From Desulfolutivibrio sulfoxidireducens (lineage in GTDB: Bacteria > Desulfobacterota > Desulfovibrionia > Desulfovibrionales > Desulfovibrionaceae), in the NCBI RefSeq assembly GCF_013376475.1, contig NZ_CP045508.1, forward strand, positions 310,001 to 374,000: a stretch of DNA of 64,000 nt, given 5' to 3'. The stretch's first letter is position 1. Each line of letters begins with the position of its first letter. Shown here piece after piece: positions 51,860-60,249 of this stretch. The notes under the pieces were generated by a model. It worked only from the letters and a program-made list of their open reading frames with translations, was not told the origin of the DNA and did not search any database. Both the position numbers and the translations under genes were made by a program.

Positions 51860-53023
51860 TTACTGATTTCTTTGTTCGAAATCGGAAATGAGGGTTTCAA
51901 TCTCCATGAGATTGGCAGCGCTTTCGTTCAACAAAGAATGCAGCAATTCCACCTCTTCGGCCAGTCTTGTCTTTTCTTTGGTCAAAGCGGCGATTTTTTT
52001 TGCAAAGCTGTCCTTCTCTTTCACGCACAAGGCAAGCGATTGATCCTTCTGGGTCTCGATTTTGTGTATATGGTGCAGAATTGGGTCAAAATTCTGAACA
52101 AAAACGGATTTATCAAGGCAGTACTCTTCATCTTCATGACGGGCGGTGATGGCGACAATGTTTCTTTTACGGTGCAGCTTTTCAAGTGGAATTTTGAATG
52201 TGAAACCGTGTTTCCCGGCAATATTGTATCTTTTGTTCAAGTCCGAACGATTTTCGATCGTTGGAGGAATTGATAGCTTCGCTCCATTCAGATACATCAT
52301 GAGTTGCAGTTGTTGCGAGGGCGATGAGATGCCATACGCCCATCCTCTGGCAAAATAGGGTTGAAATTCATCAATTTTATAATGTATAGCGTTGAGTTCT
52401 TTTGAAAGGAGGATGTCCTCGACAAGTATTTCGTGCGAATCCGAGACAGTTAACCGAAGAGTATGCGATGCGCCATCGTAGTACCGAAGTGGAAGCAATC
52501 GGTGAAAACCATGCGTACCCTGGATGGAGTATTCCTGATTCACGTCCGTTCGCAGGACGTCTGTCGAGAATTCATCCACCAAGACGGTATCAATGAAAAT
52601 CTTCAGCGAAGTGTGTTCGGAACTCGAATTCGTGTTGAATATCCAGCCGCAAAGGCCAGACCCGTCAAGAGATTCGATCCGGTATGTGAAATTGTACGAT
52701 GGGAACGCAAAAACATGACGCTCGATGAGAACTTCCTTGGTACCCTCACGAACAAAAAGCGAGACCGGATGCTTTTCGCCATTGAAAAAGCGAAGAGGTA
52801 CTTGAACCGAGAACCCATGTAACCCGGTAATGTTATGCTTGGAGTTCAAATCGACACGGCGGAGGTTGGTTGGAGAATCATAGAGCACATGATCATCGAT
52901 TACAATTTTGATGTCTGTTGAGCGAGTGCTCTCATTGGCGTGATATATCCATCCCTTGAGGGAACTTTGAATAAGCCCGTCGAGATTGTATCTATACTTC
53001 GACTTTTTTGAGAAAATCAGCAT
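51860..53023 (-). CDS. Protein with three GW beta-type repeats and a C-terminal coiled coil
   Basis: 387 residues. Three repeats of about 101 residues begin with a Gly-Trp at 24, 126 and 227 (KGWIYHANE, CGWIFNTNS, RGWAYGISS) and share R.DLN..YNI.G.HGF...VPLR(Y/F)..G..H. The same domain occurs once in the GT2 protein at 44382. Residues 318-387 form a coiled coil (KKIAALTKEKTRLAEEVELL). No signal peptide. I do not recognise a named family; predicted beta-strand content and position between glycosyl-modifying enzymes suggest a glycan-binding or scaffold module. Ends 30 bp before the sulfotransferase start, so co-transcribed. Confidence 0.72.
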   Translation of the reverse strand: MLIFSKKSKYRYNLDGLIQSSLKGWIYHANESTRSTDIKIVIDDHVLYDSPTNLRRVDLNSKHNITGLHGFSVQVPLRFFNGEKHPVSLFVREGTKEVLIERHVFAFPSYNFTYRIESLDGSGLCGWIFNTNSSSEHTSLKIFIDTVLVDEFSTDVLRTDVNQEYSIQGTHGFHRLLPLRYYDGASHTLRLTVSDSHEILVEDILLSKELNAIHYKIDEFQPYFARGWAYGISSPSQQLQLMMYLNGAKLSIPPTIENRSDLNKRYNIAGKHGFTFKIPLEKLHRKRNIVAITARHEDEEYCLDKSVFVQNFDPILHHIHKIETQKDQSLALCVKEKDSFAKKIAALTKEKTRLAEEVELLHSLLNESAANLMEIETLISDFEQRNQ

Positions 53024-53418
53024 GGAACACTCCCGACTCGCTTCATGTATTTGGTGCTACAGATCGAAATATACGAGATTATGTGTACTGATTGTCTCTG
53101 AAATTTCCCGAAAGAATATTTTGAAGATGGATGCACATGGACACGGTTTTTCGAAAACGTCTTGTCGTGGTGTTTCCCGGTTGGGCATGAAATCGGCGCA
53201 AATCGGCGGCGTCCGCCTTTGCGGGCATCATTGCCAAGGTTTCCGCCGAAACACACCGCCAAGGCAAAGGCGATAGCCGCTCATGCACGAGGAAGCCTCC
53301 GACTCGGCTGCGGCCATGCGCGGCATGTATGCCTCAGTGACCGATACCTACCAAATATTTTTTCAAATGTGAAACAGGGGATGCGCGCGCCGCGTGACGC
53401 GCAAAAAGGCCCGAGGCG
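53024..53418. other. Intergenic region marking the edge of the AT-rich glycan cluster
   Basis: 395 bp without a supported gene. GC rises here towards dsbD. Confidence 0.4.
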
Positions 53419-55365
53419 TTATTTATTTTCGTCGGGTTCCCCGCCCGCAAAAACCTCGGCCATGGCCGCCTCAAGGTTGGATGTGGTGTACAGGTCACGC
53501 AGGACCAGGGGGGCGCGGGCGCCCTCTCCAGCGGGGAAAAGAACGGTCATGGGAATGGAACGGCTGCCAAGGGCGGCCAGAAGGGCCAGGGCCTGGGGCG
53601 ACTGCCCGGTCAAGTCGGCCCGCATGAGCGTCAGGCCGTATTTCTCCTTCAGGGGGCCGATCGTGTCCGGTCCGAGCACCGTGCGCTCCAAAAGCTTGCA
53701 GGTGGGACACCAGTCGGCGGTAAAGGTCAAAAGAAGGTTGCCCTGGCCCATCCGGGACTCGAATTCGGCCTGGGAGAAAGGCGTCCAGGCCACGGTGGGC
53801 GGCGGGCGATCGGCGGCCGCGAAGGCTGTGGCCCCGATCACCAGGATCACGGCCAGGCCGCGCACCAGGGTTCGGTGCAGCCGGGACTGGGAGAGGTTGG
53901 TGAACCGGCCCCATATCCAGGTCGCCAGGGCCGTGGCCCACAGGGCGAAAAGGGCCGCCACGACCTTCTCCCGGGGCAGGATGGTCAAAAAGTAGATGCA
54001 GGAGCCGGCCAGGAGAAATCCCATGCCCTGTTCAAGCGATATCATCCAGTCCCCCGGACGGGGCATGAGCCGTACCAGTTGCGGCCAGACGGCCAGGAGG
54101 ATGTAGGGCAGGGCCATGCCCAGGCCCAGGCAGATGAACACGGCCATGACCGTGAAAAGGGGCTGGAGCAGGGTCCAGGCCAACACTCCCCCCAGAAACG
54201 GGCCGCTGCACGGCGTGGCCAGAAGTGTGGCCAGGACTCCGGTCAAAAACGCGCCGCTACGGGAATTGCCCGTGGCCGTGGCCGGCATTTTGAGGTCGAT
54301 GACCGGCAGGTGAAAGACCCCGAAAAGGCTCATGGTCAGGGCGAAAAGGACCACCGTGAGGGTAAGGGTCAGGGTCGTGGACTGGAATATCTGTCCCCAG
54401 GCCAGCCCGGCCAGCCAGAGAACAAGGCTCAGGACCAGAAAATAGGCCATGATGCCCAGGGCGAAAAAGAGGTTGTGCTCGCGCAGAATCCGGCGCCTGG
54501 AGATGGCGTCCTCATGGCTGCACACGGCCAAAAGGCTGCTCAGTTTCAGGCTGACCACGGGCAGCACGCAGGGCATGAAGTTGAGGATGAATCCGGCCAA
54601 AAAGGCCAGGACAGCGGCCTTGAAAATCCCGGCCACCTCCAGGGCCGGGGTGAAGGAGCGCGGGAAAAGTTTCATCCCGGAGGCGGACGACGGCGCGGGC
54701 GCATCGGAAGCGGTCGCGGCGGCTGGCGAGGGTGCGGCCTCCCCCATGGCCGCCACCCGGGCCGTGGTCTCCCGGGCCGCTCCGTATTCCGGCCACCAGG
54801 GCTGGGCGTCGGCCAGTGGCAGGCCCCGGGCGGCCAGGTCCGCCACGTCCAGGTCCACAGGCAGGGCGGCTGGCCAGCAACTCGTCTTGGAGCAAAGAAA
54901 CAGGCGCAATGTCCCGGTCAGGCGGGAGCCTGGGGACGGGTCGGCTGGAAGCGCCACAAAGACCCGGGCCGGGGCGTCATGGACACGGGCGGTCTTTTCG
55001 GGTTCGAAGACATCGGCCTTTTGCCTGCCTTCGGGGAAAAAGGCCGGCAGGGCCGCGCCGGAGGGTTCGAGGCGCAGGTCGGCCGAGGCGGGTTCTCCCG
55101 TGTCCCCCGGGACATGGCTGTAGGCGTGCCAGCCCTCGGCCGGGGAAAAAAGGAGCACGGCCAGCAGTCCGCCGCCCTTTTCCGGAGAAATCGCGTACAG
55201 GGACGCCTCCAGGGTCACGGGGACAGTGGAAATCGGCGCACCCGGACCCGCGACAGCGGCGTTTTCGGCCCCGAAGGCGGAGAAAGTCCAGGCCCCGAGG
55301 GACATGGACACAAGTGCGCCCACCAGAAAAAAGGCGCAAAGCGGTCGCGATGGTTTTTTTTTCAC
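53419..55365 (-). CDS. dsbD: Thiol:disulfide interchange protein DsbD
   Basis: 648 residues. Signal peptide (KKKPSRPLCAFFLVGALVSM to FGA), periplasmic beta domain with the Cys pair in LFLCSKTSCWPA, a membrane domain of about eight helices with NFMPCVLPVVSLK and LATPCSGPFLGG (redox Cys), and a C-terminal thioredoxin domain with TADWCPTCKLLE. It carries electrons from cytoplasmic thioredoxin to periplasmic disulfide isomerases or cytochrome c maturation. GTG 55365 is chosen because it places the signal peptide at the N-terminus; an ATG at 55428 would add 21 non-conserved residues. An Ala/Pro/Ser-rich linker of about 30 residues precedes the membrane part. Confidence 0.93.
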   Translation of the reverse strand: MKKKPSRPLCAFFLVGALVSMSLGAWTFSAFGAENAAVAGPGAPISTVPVTLEASLYAISPEKGGGLLAVLLFSPAEGWHAYSHVPGDTGEPASADLRLEPSGAALPAFFPEGRQKADVFEPEKTARVHDAPARVFVALPADPSPGSRLTGTLRLFLCSKTSCWPAALPVDLDVADLAARGLPLADAQPWWPEYGAARETTARVAAMGEAAPSPAAATASDAPAPSSASGMKLFPRSFTPALEVAGIFKAAVLAFLAGFILNFMPCVLPVVSLKLSSLLAVCSHEDAISRRRILREHNLFFALGIMAYFLVLSLVLWLAGLAWGQIFQSTTLTLTLTVVLFALTMSLFGVFHLPVIDLKMPATATGNSRSGAFLTGVLATLLATPCSGPFLGGVLAWTLLQPLFTVMAVFICLGLGMALPYILLAVWPQLVRLMPRPGDWMISLEQGMGFLLAGSCIYFLTILPREKVVAALFALWATALATWIWGRFTNLSQSRLHRTLVRGLAVILVIGATAFAAADRPPPTVAWTPFSQAEFESRMGQGNLLLTFTADWCPTCKLLERTVLGPDTIGPLKEKYGLTLMRADLTGQSPQALALLAALGSRSIPMTVLFPAGEGARAPLVLRDLYTTSNLEAAMAEVFAGGEPDENK

Positions 55366-55470
55366 GGCATCCAGATGGTTGCGAAACAGTGCCAGATCAC
55401 AACAAAAAAGTCGGGCGGCGGCGCCCATCAGGAAGGGATTGCCTGGCCATGGCCGCCCATGGCCCCGGGC

Positions 55471-55938
55471 TTATTCGAAACAAAACTCCAGCGTGAAGTC
55501 GCCAAATTCCGTGGTGAAGGGAATGGCGATGACCGGTCCGGAGGTCACGTGGCTTATGGTGTGGTTGTCGCCAAAGATGACCGTGGGCGTGGAGGCTTGC
55601 AGGTTCAGGCCAAGCTGGCTCAACCCCGCCCGGGCCTGGCCGGAGATCATGTTGGTGATTTCGCCGACAGCGTCCTTGGCGTCCTGGATGATGTCCACGA
55701 TGTCGTCGCCGAGCATGTTTTTGACGATGGCGATGGCGCACTTCTTGCTGAAACTGAGCGAGATGCTGCCGTGCTTGTCGCCAGCCAGGCCGACCACGGC
55801 GGAGACGTCGCCGGCGGCCGAACTGCCCTTTTTGACGTACGGCTTGCCGGCTGTGGGATCGACCTGGGCCATCATGGACAACACGTGTTTGGTGGCCTCG
55901 ACGAAAGGTTTGGCGACTTCGGCGTCGGTGGGCTTCAT
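55471..55938 (-). CDS. cheX: CheX-like chemotaxis phosphatase
   Basis: 155 residues of the CheX/CheC fold. The phosphatase signature is AVGEITNMISGQAR with Glu93 and Asn96; GSISLSFSKKCAIAIVKNMLG and IPFTTEFGDFTLEF match the flanking beta-alpha units. It dephosphorylates CheY-P, alone as a dimer. ATG 55938 follows AAAGGA. It lies 105 bp upstream of dsbD on the same strand with no functional link apparent. The chemotaxis assignment fits a flagellated organism, as do the FliA promoters at the window start. Confidence 0.9.
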   Translation of the reverse strand: MKPTDAEVAKPFVEATKHVLSMMAQVDPTAGKPYVKKGSSAAGDVSAVVGLAGDKHGSISLSFSKKCAIAIVKNMLGDDIVDIIQDAKDAVGEITNMISGQARAGLSQLGLNLQASTPTVIFGDNHTISHVTSGPVIAIPFTTEFGDFTLEFCFE

Positions 55939-56168
55939 GGATGGTCCTTTGCGCGGATGGCTTTCGTCGCGCACCCGTGAAAAAAACACGTCGGGAACGC
56001 GCGGCGAAACCGTTCCTACACCAAAAGGGGAGACTCTGTCATCTCCGGCAAATCGCGGGCGGAGCCGGGGGGGACGGGGACGCTTGCCATACCTGGATGA
56101 ATTGGGTAAGTCCCTTCAAACCAGGATCGAAAGAAACGACATGAAACGTCTGATTTCCGAACGGCCGG

Positions 56169-56204
56169 CGCTCCCGGGGCGGCATCGCCCCAGGGGGCGT
56201 TTTT
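56169..56204 (+). terminator. Terminator-like hairpin upstream of the J-domain gene
   Basis: CGCTCCC...GGGGGCG encloses GGGGCG-GCAT-CGCCCC, followed by five T (56200-56204). No plus-strand gene precedes it, so it may end a small RNA or act as a leader attenuator for the gene at 56255. Confidence 0.7.
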
Positions 56205-56254
56205 CTTTGCGGGCCAACACGCCGGGCCGCTTCGCCCGGACAGGGGAATAACGC

Positions 56255-57334
56255 ATGCCCGTGCATTCCCAGGCGCGCTCCGACACCGGCCGGTCCCGCT
56301 TCGAATCCTCCTCGACGACCGATTGGGCGGCCCTGGAACAGCAACTGAGCCGTACCAAGACCATTTTGCAGGAGATATTGGAGCACCTGCAAGGCGTGTT
56401 GCAGAACCTGCGCGCGGCCAGGGCCGGACACAAGGGGTGGGCCCGGGGGGCGACGCGGACGGAAAAGCCGGGACCCAAGCCCGGATTCCGATCCGCTCGG
56501 CCCGGGGCCGCCGCTTTCGGGGCTCGTGCCCAGGAGGCCAAGGGCCCGCGTCCAAGGCCCGGCCACGCCCGTTTCGAGCGGGCCGCCGGGGCCACAGCCG
56601 GGGCCGGCGGCGCCACGGCCTCGGGAAGGCCCTCGGATTCCCGCCGGGAGCAGTCCGCCTTTGGCGGACAGACCGGCGCATCCGGACAGTCCGGGCAGAC
56701 ATGGCGTTCCTCGACCTTCGGCCAGGGCCGCGAGGAGGCCGGGCCAAAGACCGCCCCGGGTTCCCCCTACCGCACCTCTTCCGGAAACCGGGCGACCGGG
56801 GGGGCGGGGACCTCCACGCCGGGTGACCACTCCACCCAATCCGGCCCCTTTGGGGCGTCGGGCCGCGCCCAGACCGGAACCGCCGGGGCCTCGGCCAAAA
56901 CCGGCCAGACCGGACAGCCGGGCTCTCAGAATCGGGCCTCCTTCGGGCAGTCCCGCCAGCGCGAGACCTTCGGCCAGGCCTCGCGTCCAGGCCAAACCAG
57001 GACCTTTCACGGCTCCAACGCCTACGACACCCGCCGCGAGACCATCCGCCCCGACGGCGCGGCCCGTCACCGCTACAGCGGCGAACGCCAGGAACGCGGC
57101 CGCCAGACCGCGCGCGTCTCGGGCATGAACCTCAAATGCGCCTACGACATCCTGTGCCTGGATTATCCCTGCTCCCCGACCGAGATCAAGGACGCTTACC
57201 GGGGCATGGCCCGCATGTTCCATCCGGACCTCGGCGGCGACGAGGAGGTCATGAAGGACATCAATCTGGCCTACGAACTGGCCATGCGCTTTTGCGCCGG
57301 CCCGCGCCGGTCCGGGGCCTCCTGGTCCGTCTGA
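56255..57334 (+). CDS. J-domain protein with disordered N-terminal region
   Basis: 359 residues. About residues 22-60 form a short helix (WAALEQQLSRTKTILQEILEH), followed by some 230 residues of low-complexity Gly/Ala/Gln/Ser/Arg sequence (repeated FGQ, RPGQT, TGQTGQ). The last 70 residues are a J domain: CAYDILCLDYPCSPTEIKDAY with RMFHPDLGGDEEVMKDINLAY, holding the HPD motif that stimulates DnaK ATPase. J at the C-terminus and no zinc finger make it a class C J protein rather than DnaJ. Frame is confirmed by the J domain. Client unknown. Confidence 0.83.
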   Translation: MPVHSQARSDTGRSRFESSSTTDWAALEQQLSRTKTILQEILEHLQGVLQNLRAARAGHKGWARGATRTEKPGPKPGFRSARPGAAAFGARAQEAKGPRPRPGHARFERAAGATAGAGGATASGRPSDSRREQSAFGGQTGASGQSGQTWRSSTFGQGREEAGPKTAPGSPYRTSSGNRATGGAGTSTPGDHSTQSGPFGASGRAQTGTAGASAKTGQTGQPGSQNRASFGQSRQRETFGQASRPGQTRTFHGSNAYDTRRETIRPDGAARHRYSGERQERGRQTARVSGMNLKCAYDILCLDYPCSPTEIKDAYRGMARMFHPDLGGDEEVMKDINLAYELAMRFCAGPRRSGASWSV

Positions 57335-57578
57335 TCCCTCCCCCTCGCGCCGTTTCCCCCCGTCCCCACTGTCCCGGGGCTCCCCCGGCTTGACTCCGGA
57401 ACGCAACAATGCTTGCGTAGAAAGGCCACGAGTCGTGAGCCGGTCGCGGTTGACGCGCCGGGACGCGGCCATGGCGGTCCACCGTGCCAGGCTGCCTGGC
57501 GAATGCCGCGTCGTCCACAGGAATCATTCCAACCTGATCGAACGAACAGGCACCGGCCGGATGCCGGAGGGGGAGCCT

Positions 57579-60185
57579 ATGAGCAAGGAGTACATCGACG
57601 ATCTCGTAGCCCGGGTGCGCACGGCCCAAAGCGCCTATGCCGCATTCGACCAGAAGGCTGTGGACGCCGTGTTCCACAAGGCTGCGGCGGCCGCCACCGT
57701 GAACCGCATCCCCCTGGCCCGGCTGGCGGTTACGGAGACCGGCATGGGCGTTCTCGAGGACAAGGTCATCAAAAACCACTTCGCCTCGGAATATATCTAT
57801 AACAAGTACAAGGACGTCAAAACCTGCGGGGTCATCGACGAGGATCCGGCCTACGGCTACCGCGAGGTGGCCGCGCCCATCGGGGTCATCGCCGGGGTCA
57901 TTCCCACCACCAACCCCACCTCCACGGCCATCTTCAAATCGCTCATCAGCTTAAAAACCCGCAACGCCATCATCTTCACCCCCCATCCCCGGGCCTGGAA
58001 ATCCACCAACGAAGCCGCCCGGGTCATCCACGACGCGGCCGTGGCCGCCGGGGCGCCCCGGGACATCGTGGCCTGGATCGATCAGCCCACCCCCGAGCTC
58101 ACCCGGCTGCTCATGCAGCATCCAGGGGTGAACCTCATCCTGGCCACCGGCGGCCCGGGCATGGTGCATGCCGCCTACAGCTCGGGCAAGCCGGCCATCG
58201 GCGTGGGCGCGGGCAACACCCCGGTGGTCATCGACGCCACGGCCAACATCAAGATGGCCGTCAGCTCGGTGATCATGAGCAAGACCTTCGACAACGGCAT
58301 GATCTGCGCCTCGGAGCAGTCGGTCATCGTGGAGGAGTCCGTGGCCGAGGCGGTCAAGGCCGAATGCATTCTGCGCGGCTGCCATTTCGCCACCCCGGAA
58401 CAATGCCGGGCCCTGGCCCGGGTGGTCTTCGTGGACGGCCATCTCAATGCCGCCATCGTGGGCCAGTCCGCGGCCGCCATCGCCGGGATGGCCGGATTCG
58501 AGGTGGACCCGGCCGTGAAGATTCTGATCGCCGAACGCGACGCCATCGACCCCGGGGACCCCTTGGCCCATGAAAAGCTCTCCCCGGTCCTGGCCTTCTA
58601 CCGCTCCCCGGACTTTTCCCGGGCCGTGGACATGGCCCAGGAACTGATCATCCTCGGCGGGGCCGGGCACACCTCGGTGCTCTACACCAGCGAGACCAAC
58701 GCGGACCGCATCGAGCATTTCCAACAGGTCCTGACCACCGGCCGCACCCTGATCAACATGCCCTCGTCCCAGGGGGCCATCGGCGACGTCTACAACTTCC
58801 GCCTGGCCCCCTCCCTGACCCTTGGCTGCGGCTCCTGGGGCGGCAATTCCGTGAGCGAAAACATCGGGGTGAAGCATCTGATGAATGTGAAAACCGTGGC
58901 CGAGAGGCGGGAAAACATGCTGTGGTTCAGGGTGCCGCCCAAGATCTACTTCAAGATGGGCGCGCTCAGGCTGGCCCTGGAGGAGATCAAGACCAGGAAG
59001 CGGGCGTTTCTGGTCACGGACAAGACCATGGAGGCCATGGGCCACGTGGCCAAGGTCACGTCGGTCTTGGACAACCTGGGCATTCAGTTCCGGGTCTTCA
59101 GCGAGGTCAAGCCGGATCCCGACCTTTCGGGCACATACGCGGCCCTGGATGCCATCCGGTCCTTCCAGCCCGACGTGTTCATCGCCCTGGGCGGCGGATC
59201 GCCCATGGACGCGGCCAAGATCATGTGGCTGATGTACGAGCAGCCCGACCTCAAGTTCGAGGAGATCGCCATGCGCTTCATGGACATCAGAAAGCGCATC
59301 TGCGCCTTTCCGGACCTGGGCAAAAAGGCGGTCATGGTGGCCATTCCCACCACCTCGGGCACCGGCTCCGAGGTCACCCCCTTCGCGGTCATCACCGACG
59401 ACAAGACAGGCATGAAATATCCCGTCGCGGATTACGAGCTGACCCCGAACATGGCCATCGTGGACCCCGAATTCGTCATGGACATGCCCAAGGGGCTTAC
59501 GGCCGCTTCCGGCCTGGACGTCCTGACCCACGGCATCGAGTCCTTCACCTCGGTCTACGCCACCAACTTCAGCGACGGCAACGCCCTGGAGGCCATCCGC
59601 CTGGTGTTCAAATATCTGCGCGCGGCCTATAACGAGGGCGCCAAAAACGTCATGGCCCGGGAGAAGATGCACTACAGCGCCACCATCGCCGGCCTGGCCT
59701 TCGCCAACGCCTTTCTCGGGGTATGCCATTCCATGGCCCACAAACTGGGGGCCATGTTTCACGTGCCCCACGGCCTGGCCAACGCCCTGCTCCTTTCCTA
59801 CGTCATCGAGTACAACGCCACGGACAATCCCACCAAACAGGGGCTTATGCCCCAGTACCGCTATCCCTTCGTCAAGGGCCGTTACGCGCGCATCGCGGAC
59901 ATGCTGGGACTGGCCGGGGATTGCGGCGACGACCGGGATCGCAAGGTGGCCAGGCTGGTTGTGGCCGTGGAGGCCCTCAAGGCTGACCTCAACATCCCGA
60001 AGTCCCTGCGGGAGGCCGGAATCCAGGAGGCGGAATTCCTGGAGAAGCTGGACGAGATGTCCGAACAGGCCTTCGACGACCAGTGCACCGGCGGCAACCC
60101 GCGTTACCCCCTGATCGCCGAGATCAGGGAACTGTACCGCAAGGCCTATTACGCCGAGCCGTTGGCGTCGCTTTCCGTCGCGTAA
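57579..60185 (+). CDS. adhE: Bifunctional acetaldehyde-CoA/alcohol dehydrogenase
   Basis: 868 residues. The N-terminal aldehyde dehydrogenase domain (about 1-440) has GVIAGVIPTTNPTSTAIFKSL, AIGVGAGNTPVVID and the nucleophile in NGMICASEQSVIV. The C-terminal iron-type alcohol dehydrogenase (about 455-868) has ALGGGSPMDAAKIMW (NAD), PTTSGTGSEVTPFAVITD and the Fe-binding His residues in GVCHSMAHKLGAMFHVPHG. It converts acetyl-CoA to ethanol, or the reverse, with two NADH. ATG 57579 is chosen because GGAGGGGGAG precedes it and MSKEYIDDLVARV starts the family; the open frame upstream has no homology. Confidence 0.97.
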   Translation: MSKEYIDDLVARVRTAQSAYAAFDQKAVDAVFHKAAAAATVNRIPLARLAVTETGMGVLEDKVIKNHFASEYIYNKYKDVKTCGVIDEDPAYGYREVAAPIGVIAGVIPTTNPTSTAIFKSLISLKTRNAIIFTPHPRAWKSTNEAARVIHDAAVAAGAPRDIVAWIDQPTPELTRLLMQHPGVNLILATGGPGMVHAAYSSGKPAIGVGAGNTPVVIDATANIKMAVSSVIMSKTFDNGMICASEQSVIVEESVAEAVKAECILRGCHFATPEQCRALARVVFVDGHLNAAIVGQSAAAIAGMAGFEVDPAVKILIAERDAIDPGDPLAHEKLSPVLAFYRSPDFSRAVDMAQELIILGGAGHTSVLYTSETNADRIEHFQQVLTTGRTLINMPSSQGAIGDVYNFRLAPSLTLGCGSWGGNSVSENIGVKHLMNVKTVAERRENMLWFRVPPKIYFKMGALRLALEEIKTRKRAFLVTDKTMEAMGHVAKVTSVLDNLGIQFRVFSEVKPDPDLSGTYAALDAIRSFQPDVFIALGGGSPMDAAKIMWLMYEQPDLKFEEIAMRFMDIRKRICAFPDLGKKAVMVAIPTTSGTGSEVTPFAVITDDKTGMKYPVADYELTPNMAIVDPEFVMDMPKGLTAASGLDVLTHGIESFTSVYATNFSDGNALEAIRLVFKYLRAAYNEGAKNVMAREKMHYSATIAGLAFANAFLGVCHSMAHKLGAMFHVPHGLANALLLSYVIEYNATDNPTKQGLMPQYRYPFVKGRYARIADMLGLAGDCGDDRDRKVARLVVAVEALKADLNIPKSLREAGIQEAEFLEKLDEMSEQAFDDQCTGGNPRYPLIAEIRELYRKAYYAEPLASLSVA

Positions 60186-60206
60186 GGGGGAAACGCGGCA
60201 CGACAT

Positions 60207-60249
60207 CGCGCCGGGGGCCGTTATGCGGCTTCCGGCGCGTCTTTTTTTT
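60207..60249 (+). terminator. Rho-independent terminator of adhE, overlapping the convergent gene's end
   Basis: CGCGCCGG (60207-60214) pairs with CCGGCGCG (60232-60239), with further GGGCCG/CGGCTT pairing, then eight T at 60242. The stop codon of the convergent gene (60221-60223) lies in the loop. Confidence 0.9.
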
